This document shows positions 1-6,538 of a stretch of 6,709 bases of DNA, one piece after another. The notes under the pieces are model-generated. The model did no database searches. It had not been told where the DNA came from and saw only the letters and a program-made list of their open reading frames with translations. Numbering within the stretch: the stretch's first letter is position 1; each line of letters starts with the position of its first letter. The position numbers were made by a program, and so were the translations under genes. The DNA is from Aliikangiella sp964411875 (GTDB lineage Bacteria > Pseudomonadota > Gammaproteobacteria > Enterobacterales > Kangiellaceae): the NCBI GenBank assembly GCA_964411875.1, contig CAYPMT010000123.1:1-6709 (forward strand). Reading direction: 5' to 3'.

Positions 1-1036
1 TTTTAGAAAAAATAACCAAATGTTGCAAGTCTTGTGTGACCGGAAGATGTTCGCCAATATCAACGTTAATATGGCTGGGAGTGATGCAAAGAATTTTTTG
101 GCCGTCAGGCATTTTAAGTTGATAAAAATAGTCGGCACCACGAAAACGTTTATCAATAATTTCTAATTTTATTGGGCTATCTTGTTGGTATAAAACATCG
201 TCGGGACGAATTAGAAGATCATAAGTACAATTGGGTTTTAAATCTTGCTTGTACTGAATTTTTCCAATACCAGTAATGAGTTCGCTTTGCTCATTAGTTG
301 AGACTGAAATAATACTACCTTGTCCAATAAAATTAGCGACATAAGGTGTTTGAGGTTTATGATATAAATTGTAAGCGGTATCCCACTGGAGTAATTTTCC
401 GGTTTGCATCACACCAATGACATCAGCTATTGCAAAAGCTTCATGTTGATCATGAGTGACGAATAAAGCAGTCATATTATTTTCTTTTAATAGTTTTCTG
501 ACATCACTGGCAATTTTTTCTCTAAGCTCTGCATCTAAACTTGAAAAAGGTTCATCCATTAAAAGAATATCTGGTTTTGGTGCAATAGCTCTGGCTAATG
601 CCACTCGCTGTTGTTGACCGCCTGATAGCTGATGAGGAAAAGCATCCGCATATTGGTTAAGGTTAATCATATCAAGCATTGCTTTGATCCGTGTTTGCTT
701 CTCTTGAGTGGTTAACTTTTGTAAACCAAAACCAATGTTTTCACTAATACTCAGGTGAGGAAATAAAGCAAAGTCTTGAAACACCATACCAACATGACGT
801 TTTTCTGGTGAAATGTGAGTTGTTTGATTGCTAACAATATGTTCCGCTAATTCAATGCTTCCGGAGGAGGACTGCTCAAAACCAGAAATACTTCTCAGTA
901 ACGTTGTTTTACCACAGCCTGATGAACCCAGTAAGCAACCAATCTGACCTTTATTAAGCTGTAAACTTAAATTATTAATCACAGAGTGGCCTGTGTAACT
1001 CACATGCAATTGGTTAACTTTAAGTTGAATGCTCAC
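1..1036 (-). CDS. fbpC: FbpC-type ferric iron ABC transporter ATP-binding protein (3' end cut by window edge)
   Basis: This is the cytoplasmic ATPase that drives Fe3+ import through the FbpB permease. I translated it by hand from a GTG start: 345 codons are open to the edge with no stop. That is about the full length of the family, so only a few residues should be missing. Visible motifs are Walker A GSSGCGKTT (37-45), the Q-loop Q87 in FQDFALFPH, signature LSGGQQQR (137-144), Walker B ILLMDEP (157-163), D-loop SSLD (165-168) and switch H195. A C-terminal TOBE-like regulatory domain follows from about 230, with IRPDDV at 276-281. No ATG or GTG lies between this GTG and the in-frame TGA upstream, and an AGGA sits 11 bases before it. 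It is the third gene of the operon, 50 bases after fbpB. The ATPase alone could serve another substrate (CUT1 or thiamine-like); the iron assignment comes from its neighbours and the Fur box. Confidence 0.9.
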   Translation of the reverse strand, partial: MSIQLKVNQLHVSYTGHSVINNLSLQLNKGQIGCLLGSSGCGKTTLLRSISGFEQSSSGSIELAEHIVSNQTTHISPEKRHVGMVFQDFALFPHLSISENIGFGLQKLTTQEKQTRIKAMLDMINLNQYADAFPHQLSGGQQQRVALARAIAPKPDILLMDEPFSSLDAELREKIASDVRKLLKENNMTALFVTHDQHEAFAIADVIGVMQTGKLLQWDTAYNLYHKPQTPYVANFIGQGSIISVSTNEQSELITGIGKIQYKQDLKPNCTYDLLIRPDDVLYQQDSPIKLEIIDKRFRGADYFYQLKMPDGQKILCITPSHINVDIGEHLPVTQDLQHLVIFSK

Positions 1037-1047
1037 AACTAGTTTAT

Positions 1048-1051
1048 TCCT
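1048..1051 (-). promoter_or_regulatory. Ribosome binding site supporting the GTG start of fbpC
   Basis: An AGGA (minus strand) lies 11 bases before GTG at 1036. The spacing is longer than the usual 5-9, so initiation may be modest. It is the only purine-rich SD-like match in the 50-base gap between fbpB and fbpC, and it decides the start. Confidence 0.45.
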
Positions 1052-1086
1052 GGCAAAAATAAAAGGTCAAAATCTTTATGCTTATC

Positions 1087-2742
1087 TTACCTTTTGTTAA
1101 TAATTTGTCGAGTTAAAATAATAATTGGAATTAGACCAATCAAAACAATGGCTATGCCAGGCATAGCTGCATCAGCGAGTCGTTCATCAGAGGCTAATTC
1201 ATATGCTCTTACTGCTAAGGTATTAAAATTAAATGGCCGTAAAATTAAAGTGGCTGGTAGCTCTTTAAGTATGTCGACAAAGATTAATAACAGCGCGGTT
1301 AATAAGCTGGTTCGAAGCAAAGGGAAATGGATACGCTTAAGCACAGAAAAAGGGGAGTGTCCCATTGAGCGAGCAGATTCATCTAAATAAGGTGATATTT
1401 TTGTTAAGCCTGAATCGATAGTTTGAATAGAAATAAATAAAAACCTCACCACATAAGCAAATATTAAAACAAATAAAGAACCGCTGAGTAATAAGCCCAG
1501 TGAAATATTAAACTGTTGGTTTAGCCAATGGTCGAGTGTTTTATCAAACCAACTAAAGGGCATAAGAATACCAATGGCAACGAGTGTTGCGGGAATGGCA
1601 TAGCTCATAGAGGCAGTTTTAATAGCTATAAAGCCTAACTTGGTTGGCTTTAATCGTTGTGAATAGGTTAAAAATAAAGCGATTAGAACACCTAAAAATG
1701 CAGTAACCATAGCTAATAAAAAACTGTTGCTGATTAATGCCAAAAAACCATAGTTAAAATTTTCTTGCCAAGTATCAAAGGCCCAATTAACTAGTTGAAG
1801 CACGGGCAAAATAAAGCCAAAAAATACTGGTATAAAACAAATAAAAAAACAAATTATATTTTGTGAGCCAGAGGTTTGTAATATTCGATTATGTTTTTTG
1901 TCACGAGTTGTTGCGTAATATTTCATTTTTTTTCGAGACCAAAGCTCAATCAATATCAATGAAAAAACAAAAATCAATAATAATGAAGCTAATTGGGTCG
2001 CGGTTTTAAGTTCGCCCAAACTAAACCAAGTACGGAAAATACCTGTAGTAAAAGTATTAACACCAAAATATTCAACTGTGCCAAAGTCGGCTAGTGTTTC
2101 CATCATAGCTAAACTAATTCCGACGACAATAGCAGGACGGGCTAATGGTAATGCTACTTTATAAAAAGTTTGCCAGCTACTTTGGCCTAAGCTTCGGCTG
2201 ACTTCAAACAAGTTACCGGACTGTTCTAAAAAAGCGGCTCGGGTAATTAAATAAACATAAGGATAGAGGACCAAAGAAAGCATACAAATAGCACCACCCA
2301 ATGAACGTATTTGAGGGAACCAATAATCACCATACTGCCAATTAAAAATTTCTCTCAAATAACTTTGCAACGGGCCAGAAAAGTCGAGCAAACCAGTATA
2401 AGTATAAGCAATAATATAAGCAGGCATTGCCATAGGTAATAACAAAGCCCATTGAAATATTTTTCGTCCAGGGAAGTCACACATAACAGTGACCCAAGCA
2501 CTTGAAACACCGAATATAAAAGCGCCAAAACCAACGCCTAACATGAGCAAAAAAGAATTATTAATATAGTCGTGTATAACTGTATCAATTAGATGTTGCC
2601 AAACTGGTGAGTAGCTTTGAAAGAGACTACTAATAATGGTAATAACGGGAAGACATAAAAGCAGCGTAACCAAAAACAAAAAAACCTGCCAAAAGTTGAC
2701 AGGCTTTTTAACAGTAAAGTTTTTTGTTGATAAAGAAGACAA
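1087..2742 (-). CDS. fbpB: FbpB-type ferric iron ABC transporter permease, two fused domains
   Basis: Inner-membrane channel of the Fe3+ importer: it accepts iron from FbpA and docks the ATPase FbpC. The 551-residue length and duplicated architecture match FbpB/SfuB/HitB, in which two binding-protein-dependent permease domains are fused. The first membrane segment is at about 18-40. Domain 1 spans about 60-270, with its EAA ATPase-docking loop at 180-199 (EVSRSLG...ALP). A polar linker rich in K/R follows (269-293). Domain 2 has its own first segment at about 297-319 and its EAA loop at 454-474 (DESARSMG...FP). The start is TTG at 2742: an in-frame TAA lies just upstream, there is no ATG/GTG that would keep the first membrane helix, and the next Met is residue 67. 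No good Shine-Dalgarno precedes it. It starts 26 bases after the fbpA stop, suggesting coupling. A terminator-like hairpin lies in codons 11-22. Confidence 0.93.
   Translation of the reverse strand: MSSLSTKNFTVKKPVNFWQVFLFLVTLLLCLPVITIISSLFQSYSPVWQHLIDTVIHDYINNSFLLMLGVGFGAFIFGVSSAWVTVMCDFPGRKIFQWALLLPMAMPAYIIAYTYTGLLDFSGPLQSYLREIFNWQYGDYWFPQIRSLGGAICMLSLVLYPYVYLITRAAFLEQSGNLFEVSRSLGQSSWQTFYKVALPLARPAIVVGISLAMMETLADFGTVEYFGVNTFTTGIFRTWFSLGELKTATQLASLLLIFVFSLILIELWSRKKMKYYATTRDKKHNRILQTSGSQNIICFFICFIPVFFGFILPVLQLVNWAFDTWQENFNYGFLALISNSFLLAMVTAFLGVLIALFLTYSQRLKPTKLGFIAIKTASMSYAIPATLVAIGILMPFSWFDKTLDHWLNQQFNISLGLLLSGSLFVLIFAYVVRFLFISIQTIDSGLTKISPYLDESARSMGHSPFSVLKRIHFPLLRTSLLTALLLIFVDILKELPATLILRPFNFNTLAVRAYELASDERLADAAMPGIAIVLIGLIPIIILTRQIINKR
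2678..2710 (-). terminator. Intrinsic-terminator-like hairpin inside the start of fbpB
   Basis: Read on the minus strand: an A5-G run, then stem CCTGTCAA (2703-2696), loop CTT (2695-2693), stem TTGGCAGG (2692-2685) and seven Ts (2684-2678), then G and T5. The 8-bp stem has one G-T wobble, and the flanking A and T runs can lengthen it. This is the textbook form of a Rho-independent terminator. It lies about 60 bases after the fbpA stop but within codons 11-22 of fbpB, so it could act as an attenuator that lets fbpA be made in excess. The reverse direction is also passable (stem then C-T5). Structure is seen directly; activity is inferred. Confidence 0.6.
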
Positions 2743-2768
2743 ATGCTTTAATTAAAATGAATTAAAAA

Positions 2769-3797
2769 TCATTTCCAACCCGCTCTATCCATAGCCATAA
2801 CTGCTTGAGCATTTAGTTCACCGAGCTTTTCAACGGCAATCTTATCGGCTTTAAAGTTTCCCCAAGAAGTAAGTAAGTCACTGACTTTTACTTTTGGATT
2901 AACTGGGTATTCATTATTCACTTCAGCATACCAGGCTTGGCTTTCATCCGAAGCTAAAAATTCAAGTAGCTTAATTGCATTTTTCTTATTCGGTGCTGAA
3001 GTTGTGACACCGGCACCACTAATGTTAACGTGAGCGCCACGATCTTGTTGATTGGGCCAAAATAAACCAACCGCTGCGGCAGCATTTTTTTGTTCCGCTT
3101 TATCCGACTTCAGCATAGCGCCTAAGTAGTAGGTATTAACAACGGCTAAGTTACATTGACCGGCAGCAACAGCCTTAATTTGGTCACGATCACCACCTTG
3201 TGGTGGGCGAGCAAAGTTTTTAACAAAAGCTTTTAACCAAGTTTCAGTTTGCTTTAAACCTTGATGTTGAATAAAACTAGCGATTAAAGATTGATTATAA
3301 ATGTTGCCTGATGAACGAATGCAAATTTGTCCTTTCCATTTTTCGTCAGATAGGGACTCATAAGTGGTTAGTTGTTCTGGTTTAATTTTATTTTTAGCAT
3401 AAACAATGACCCTAGAGCGTTGAGAAAGCCCATACCAATAGCCTTCTTTTTCACGATAAGCTTGAGGAATTTGTGCCTCTAAAACCGATGATGAAATATT
3501 TTGTAACACTTTAGCTTGATGTGCTCGATAAAGCCGGCCAACATCTGTTGTGATGAGTAAATCCGCCGGAGAATTTTTGCCTTCGCTTTTTAGGCGAGTT
3601 AATAAAGCATCACCTTTACCAGTGACTAAATTAACTTTAACACCTGTTTTTTTGGTAAAACGATCCAGTAATGGCTTGATTAAAGCTTCTTTACGAGCTG
3701 AGTAAACATTAACTTCTTCAGAAGCGAAACTACAGGAAAACAAGTTGATGAAAGCTACTGCTGTAGTCAGTAACATAATAAAAGTTTTCTTTAACAT
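2769..3797 (-). CDS. fbpA: FbpA-type periplasmic Fe(3+)-binding protein
   Basis: This protein captures ferric iron in the periplasm and delivers it to FbpBC. It is 342 residues, normal for the family (about 330-345). A Sec signal peptide is clear: KK at 3-4, a hydrophobic core at 6-20, and likely cleavage after A25 (SFA|SEE). The mature protein opens with the family's VNVYSARKE block (29-37; Y32). The twin tyrosines that bind iron in FbpA-like transferrin-fold proteins are visible as NTYYLGAM, Y223 and Y224. RSSGNIYNQSLIAS (161-174) and the paired C158 and C215 also fit. ATG at 3797 is the natural start: it begins the signal peptide and sits about 30 bases below the predicted transcription start. 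The SD is weak. It is the first gene of the operon and directly follows the Fur-box promoter. The twin Tyr and Fur control make iron far more likely than other substrates of this periplasmic-binding family. Confidence 0.94.
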   Translation of the reverse strand: MLKKTFIMLLTTAVAFINLFSCSFASEEVNVYSARKEALIKPLLDRFTKKTGVKVNLVTGKGDALLTRLKSEGKNSPADLLITTDVGRLYRAHQAKVLQNISSSVLEAQIPQAYREKEGYWYGLSQRSRVIVYAKNKIKPEQLTTYESLSDEKWKGQICIRSSGNIYNQSLIASFIQHQGLKQTETWLKAFVKNFARPPQGGDRDQIKAVAAGQCNLAVVNTYYLGAMLKSDKAEQKNAAAAVGLFWPNQQDRGAHVNISGAGVTTSAPNKKNAIKLLEFLASDESQAWYAEVNNEYPVNPKVKVSDLLTSWGNFKADKIAVEKLGELNAQAVMAMDRAGWK

Positions 3798-3832
3798 TAG
3801 ATCTACTATTTGAGAGTTATAAAAGATGCCTT

Positions 3833-3861
3833 ATAATAATGATTCTCATTTAAGTTTGCAA
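3833..3861 (-). promoter_or_regulatory. Predicted sigma70 promoter of fbpABC
   Basis: On the minus strand, -35 TTGCAA (3861-3856) and -10 TATTAT (3838-3833, five of six matches to TATAAT) are separated by exactly 17 bases. Transcription would begin near 3826, giving a leader of about 28 bases before the fbpA ATG. The Fur site fills the spacer and overlaps the -10, an ideal position for repression. Confidence 0.65.
3835..3853. promoter_or_regulatory. Fur box (iron-dependent repressor operator)
   Basis: The core AATGATTCTCATT (3838-3850) is a perfect 5-bp dyad, AATGA/TCATT, around TTC. Aligned with the 19-base Fur consensus it matches 13 positions, including the continuous ATAATGAT block and TCATT. 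It lies between the -35 and -10 of the fbpA promoter, so Fe2+-Fur should block transcription when iron is plentiful. It is 205 bases from the divergent peptidase start; no second site was seen near that gene. Confidence 0.82.
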
Positions 3862-3891
3862 TCAGAAGATTATAATTTAGAGTGATTTTCA

Positions 3892-3921
3892 GCTGAGTCA
3901 ATAAATAGGGTTTGACTCAGC
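3892..3921. repeat. Perfect 10-bp inverted repeat in the divergent intergenic region
   Basis: GCTGAGTCAA (3892-3901) and TTGACTCAGC (3912-3921) pair perfectly around a 10-base spacer. On the plus strand the repeat is followed by ATTTATTTT, so it resembles a rightward terminator. The right arm also begins with TTGACT, a good -35 for the peptidase gene, but the -10 at 17 bases (CAAAAT, 3935-3940) is only fair. A competing AT-only pairing exists: AATAAAT (3900-3906) with ATTTATT (3922-3928). It could be an insulating terminator, an operator or a promoter part; the sequence alone does not decide. Confidence 0.55.
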
Positions 3922-3972
3922 ATTTATTTTAAAACAAAATCCTCAGGTTGTTTTGTGGTTTATTAATACTGT

Positions 3973-3985
3973 TGTTAAGTTAACA
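3973..3985. promoter_or_regulatory. Operator-like dyad upstream of the peptidase gene
   Basis: TGTTAA-G-TTAACA is a perfect 6-bp dyad with a one-base centre, 73 bases before the peptidase ATG. It overlaps a possible weak promoter: TTGTTA (3972-3977), 17 bases, TATCAA (3995-4000). That position would suit a repressor site. I cannot name a regulator, and an AT-rich dyad of this size can arise by chance. Confidence 0.3.
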
Positions 3986-4048
3986 TCAAGTAAATATCAA
4001 AATTCAAGCAAATACTAAGATTTGAATTAATTGTTCTATTTGTTTATT

Positions 4049-4053
4049 GGGGA
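4049..4053 (+). promoter_or_regulatory. Ribosome binding site fixing the peptidase start
   Basis: GGGGA lies four bases before ATG at 4058. This selects that ATG over the in-frame TTG at 4031, which has no SD and would add nine residues in front of the signal peptide. Confidence 0.7.
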
Positions 4054-4057
4054 ATTT

Positions 4058-6538
4058 ATGTCTATCAAACTTTATAAGTCAGCGTTACCTATTTTTTTAA
4101 CGATTATTTCTAGCTATATATTCGCCATCAGTAGCTTACAAGCTACAGGGATTAAACAAACTAAAGGTGATTTTGAAGATAAATTTCGCCAACTTGAAGA
4201 AGTTTTACCAACACCTAATGATTATCGAAATGCGGCAGGTGAGCCAGGTAAAGAATATTGGCAGCAGCAAGTTGATTATCAAATCGATGTGGTCTTAAAT
4301 GAAAGCAAAAGACAATTATCAGCAAAGCAGTTCGTCACCTATCACAACAACTCACCCTATAGCCTTAAATATTTATGGCTACAATTGGAGCAAAATCGTT
4401 TTAAAAAGGATTCCATGTCTCAAATGACAACAGATTTTGGTGGCCTTGGCCGACGAGGACCATCAACTAAAGCTCCTGATGGGAAAAAACCTGCCAAGAT
4501 TAGCTTAGGAGAGTTAAGAAGGTTACAGGCACATGATGATAATCGTTTTGGTTATGAGTTATCTAACCTGGTAGATATAAATGGTAAACCACTTGAGCAT
4601 ACTATTGTTGGCTCACAAATGCGGATTGACTTACCGTTAGCATTGAAACCGGGCGAAAAGTTTCAGTTCAACCTAAACTATCGTTTTAATATTATTGAAG
4701 AGGATGCCGTTGGCGGTCGCTCTGGTTATGAGCACTTTCCCGATGATAAACGTAAAGGCGGTAATGATATATTTTTATTGGCTCAATGGTTTCCTCGTTT
4801 GGCTTCCTACTCAGACTATGAAGCTTGGCATAACAAAGAATTTTTAGGTCGAGGTGAGTTTACTTTAGAGTTTGGTAACTATGATGTGAAAATTACTGTT
4901 CCGGCTGATCATATTGTTGCTTCGACGGGTCAGTTAGAAAACCCTCAAGCAGTTTTGACAGACAAGCAACGTAAGCGCTTGAAAAAAGCTGAAAAAACCA
5001 AACGTCCAGTATTTATTGTTACCGCTGATGAAGCATTAGATAATGAAAAAAGAGGAACTAGCAAAAATAAAACCTGGCACTTTAAAGCTGAAAATGTCAG
5101 AGACTTTGCCTGGGCTTCGTCGCGTAAATTTATGTGGGATGCCAAAGGTTACCATCAGGGTGGTAGTGAACAGCCATTAGTGATGGCCATGTCTTATTAT
5201 CCTAAAGAAGGTGGTGACTTATGGAAAAAATATTCTACGGAATCTGTTATTCATGCGATGGAAGTTTATTCGCGCTTTACCTTTGATTATCCTTACCCTG
5301 TATCCATCAGCGTTAATGGACCAGTGGGCGGCATGGAATATCCCATGATTACTTTTAATGGGCCTCGTACAACCTGGAATGAAAAAGATGATAGTCGCAC
5401 TTATCCTTTATCAGAAAAACGTTTTTTACTCGGTGTTATTATCCATGAAGTCGGCCATAATTATTTTCCGATGATTGTCAATTCTGATGAGCGTCAATGG
5501 ACATGGATGGATGAAGGATTAAATAGTTTCTTAGATGGTGTCGCTAGCCGTGAGTGGGATCCTAATATTCATTGGGGCGTAGAGCCAAGAGATATTGTTG
5601 ATTATATGAAGTCCGATGTACAAGTACCTATTATGACTCAATCAGATAGTGTACTTAAACTAGGCCCTAACGCTTATACAAAACCGGCTGTTGCGCTAAA
5701 TATTTTACGAGAAGTTATATTAGGTCGAGACCTATTTGATTTTGCTTTTAAAGAATATGCCCAACGATGGAAAAATAAAAGACCAACACCATCCGACTTC
5801 TTCCGTACCATGGAAGAAGCCTCCGGTGTTGATTTAGATTGGTTTTGGCATGGGTGGTTTTATACAACGGATCATGTGGATATTGCTCTTGATAAAATAT
5901 ACAAGCTACGTTTAGAGACAAAAAATCCGGATATTGATTATAAAAGATTACGTCAAGAAGAAGAAATAAAGCCTGAACCTTTATTTGAAAAAAGAAATAA
6001 AGAAGAAGGCAAAAAACTGTGGGTTGATCTTAATACTGATATTAAAGACTTTTATGATAAACATGATGTATTCACCGTTACCAATAAAGAACGCAATAAA
6101 TATCGACAAATGCTTGAAGATTTAGACCCCTGGGAAAGAGAAACCCTAGAGCGGGCCGTGAAAGAAGATAAAAATTACTATGTGTTAAATTTTTCTAATT
6201 TAGGTGGTTTGGTCATGCCAATTCTTCTTGAGCTAGAATATGCTGATGGTTCTAAAGAGGAACAATATATTCCAGCAGAAATTTGGCGTCGTAGTCCTAA
6301 AAAAGTTAGCAGATTATTAATTGTTGATAAAAATAAAGAGTTAACTTCTGTAGTCGTTGACCCAGGTTGGGAAACAGCTGATGTTGATATAGAAAACAAT
6401 TATTATCCCAGACGTATTATTCCTTCACGAGTTGAATCCTATAAAAAAGAAAAAAGTAAGGACAAGATTAGAAGGGATATTATGCAAGATATTAAAACCG
6501 AAAAGAAAAAGCCTAAAAAGAAAAAGAAGAAAAAATAA
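4058..6538 (+). CDS. Exported M1-family zinc metallopeptidase (aminopeptidase-like)
   Basis: Predicted zinc peptidase of the gluzincin M1 family, acting outside the cytoplasm; 826 residues. The N terminus (MSIKLYK, then a hydrophobic stretch at 9-27) is a signal peptide, probably cut after A29 (LQA|TG). An M1-type N-terminal beta domain follows to about 380, including the family-like block ENVRDFAWASS (about 345-354). The catalytic domain holds the substrate-binding GGMEYP (424-429, standing for GxMEN) and zinc motif HEVGH (463-467) with the third ligand E486 exactly 18 residues on (HExxH-x18-E). Y540 in NAYTKPA is the likely catalytic tyrosine. The 'N' of GxMEN is Y428, as in other bacterial members lacking classical aminopeptidase character, so exopeptidase activity is not certain. 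The C-terminal 160 residues are charged and end in a poly-lysine tail (KKKPKKKKKKK). The stop overlaps the next start. Natural substrate unknown. Confidence 0.93.
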   Translation: MSIKLYKSALPIFLTIISSYIFAISSLQATGIKQTKGDFEDKFRQLEEVLPTPNDYRNAAGEPGKEYWQQQVDYQIDVVLNESKRQLSAKQFVTYHNNSPYSLKYLWLQLEQNRFKKDSMSQMTTDFGGLGRRGPSTKAPDGKKPAKISLGELRRLQAHDDNRFGYELSNLVDINGKPLEHTIVGSQMRIDLPLALKPGEKFQFNLNYRFNIIEEDAVGGRSGYEHFPDDKRKGGNDIFLLAQWFPRLASYSDYEAWHNKEFLGRGEFTLEFGNYDVKITVPADHIVASTGQLENPQAVLTDKQRKRLKKAEKTKRPVFIVTADEALDNEKRGTSKNKTWHFKAENVRDFAWASSRKFMWDAKGYHQGGSEQPLVMAMSYYPKEGGDLWKKYSTESVIHAMEVYSRFTFDYPYPVSISVNGPVGGMEYPMITFNGPRTTWNEKDDSRTYPLSEKRFLLGVIIHEVGHNYFPMIVNSDERQWTWMDEGLNSFLDGVASREWDPNIHWGVEPRDIVDYMKSDVQVPIMTQSDSVLKLGPNAYTKPAVALNILREVILGRDLFDFAFKEYAQRWKNKRPTPSDFFRTMEEASGVDLDWFWHGWFYTTDHVDIALDKIYKLRLETKNPDIDYKRLRQEEEIKPEPLFEKRNKEEGKKLWVDLNTDIKDFYDKHDVFTVTNKERNKYRQMLEDLDPWERETLERAVKEDKNYYVLNFSNLGGLVMPILLELEYADGSKEEQYIPAEIWRRSPKKVSRLLIVDKNKELTSVVVDPGWETADVDIENNYYPRRIIPSRVESYKKEKSKDKIRRDIMQDIKTEKKKPKKKKKKK

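Noticed and set aside
1037..1086. Terminator in the fbpB-fbpC gap (AAAG...CTTT followed by Ts)
   Set aside because: The stem is only 4 bp and AT-rich, too weak; the genes are more simply read as one operon.
1094..1390. 98-codon plus-strand reading frame opposite the end of fbpB
   Set aside because: It is antisense to the well-supported permease, has no SD or family resemblance, and reads as the mirror of conserved codons.
1630..1651. Hairpin AAAGCC-T-AAC / GTT-GGCTTT inside fbpB
   Set aside because: The stem is good (9 bp with one bulge) but has no T-run on either strand and lies in mid-gene coding sequence; probably incidental.
3191..3205. Perfect CACCAC-CTT-GTGGTG hairpin inside fbpA
   Set aside because: It encodes the conserved RPPQGGD region and has no T-run after it; explained by codons.
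3732..3741. Possible lipobox LFSC (residues 19-22) making FbpA a lipoprotein
   Set aside because: Phe at the second position is atypical, and the SFA cleavage site just after fits a soluble periplasmic protein as usual for FbpA.
3869..3876. TATAAT on both strands as an extra promoter
   Set aside because: No acceptable -35 at 16-18 bases in either direction; on the minus strand the nearest TTGACT is 21 bases away. AT-rich chance match is likely.
4031..4057. Nine-residue N-terminal extension of the peptidase from TTG at 4031
   Set aside because: No SD precedes the TTG, whereas GGGGA sits four bases before ATG 4058, which also gives a normal signal peptide.
4945..5145. 66-codon minus-strand frame inside the peptidase gene
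   Set aside because: Shadow of the conserved M1 N-terminal domain on the other strand; no promoter or RBS.
6178..6399. 73-codon minus-strand frame near the peptidase 3' end
   Set aside because: Antisense to intact coding sequence, with low-complexity Ser content and no supporting signals.
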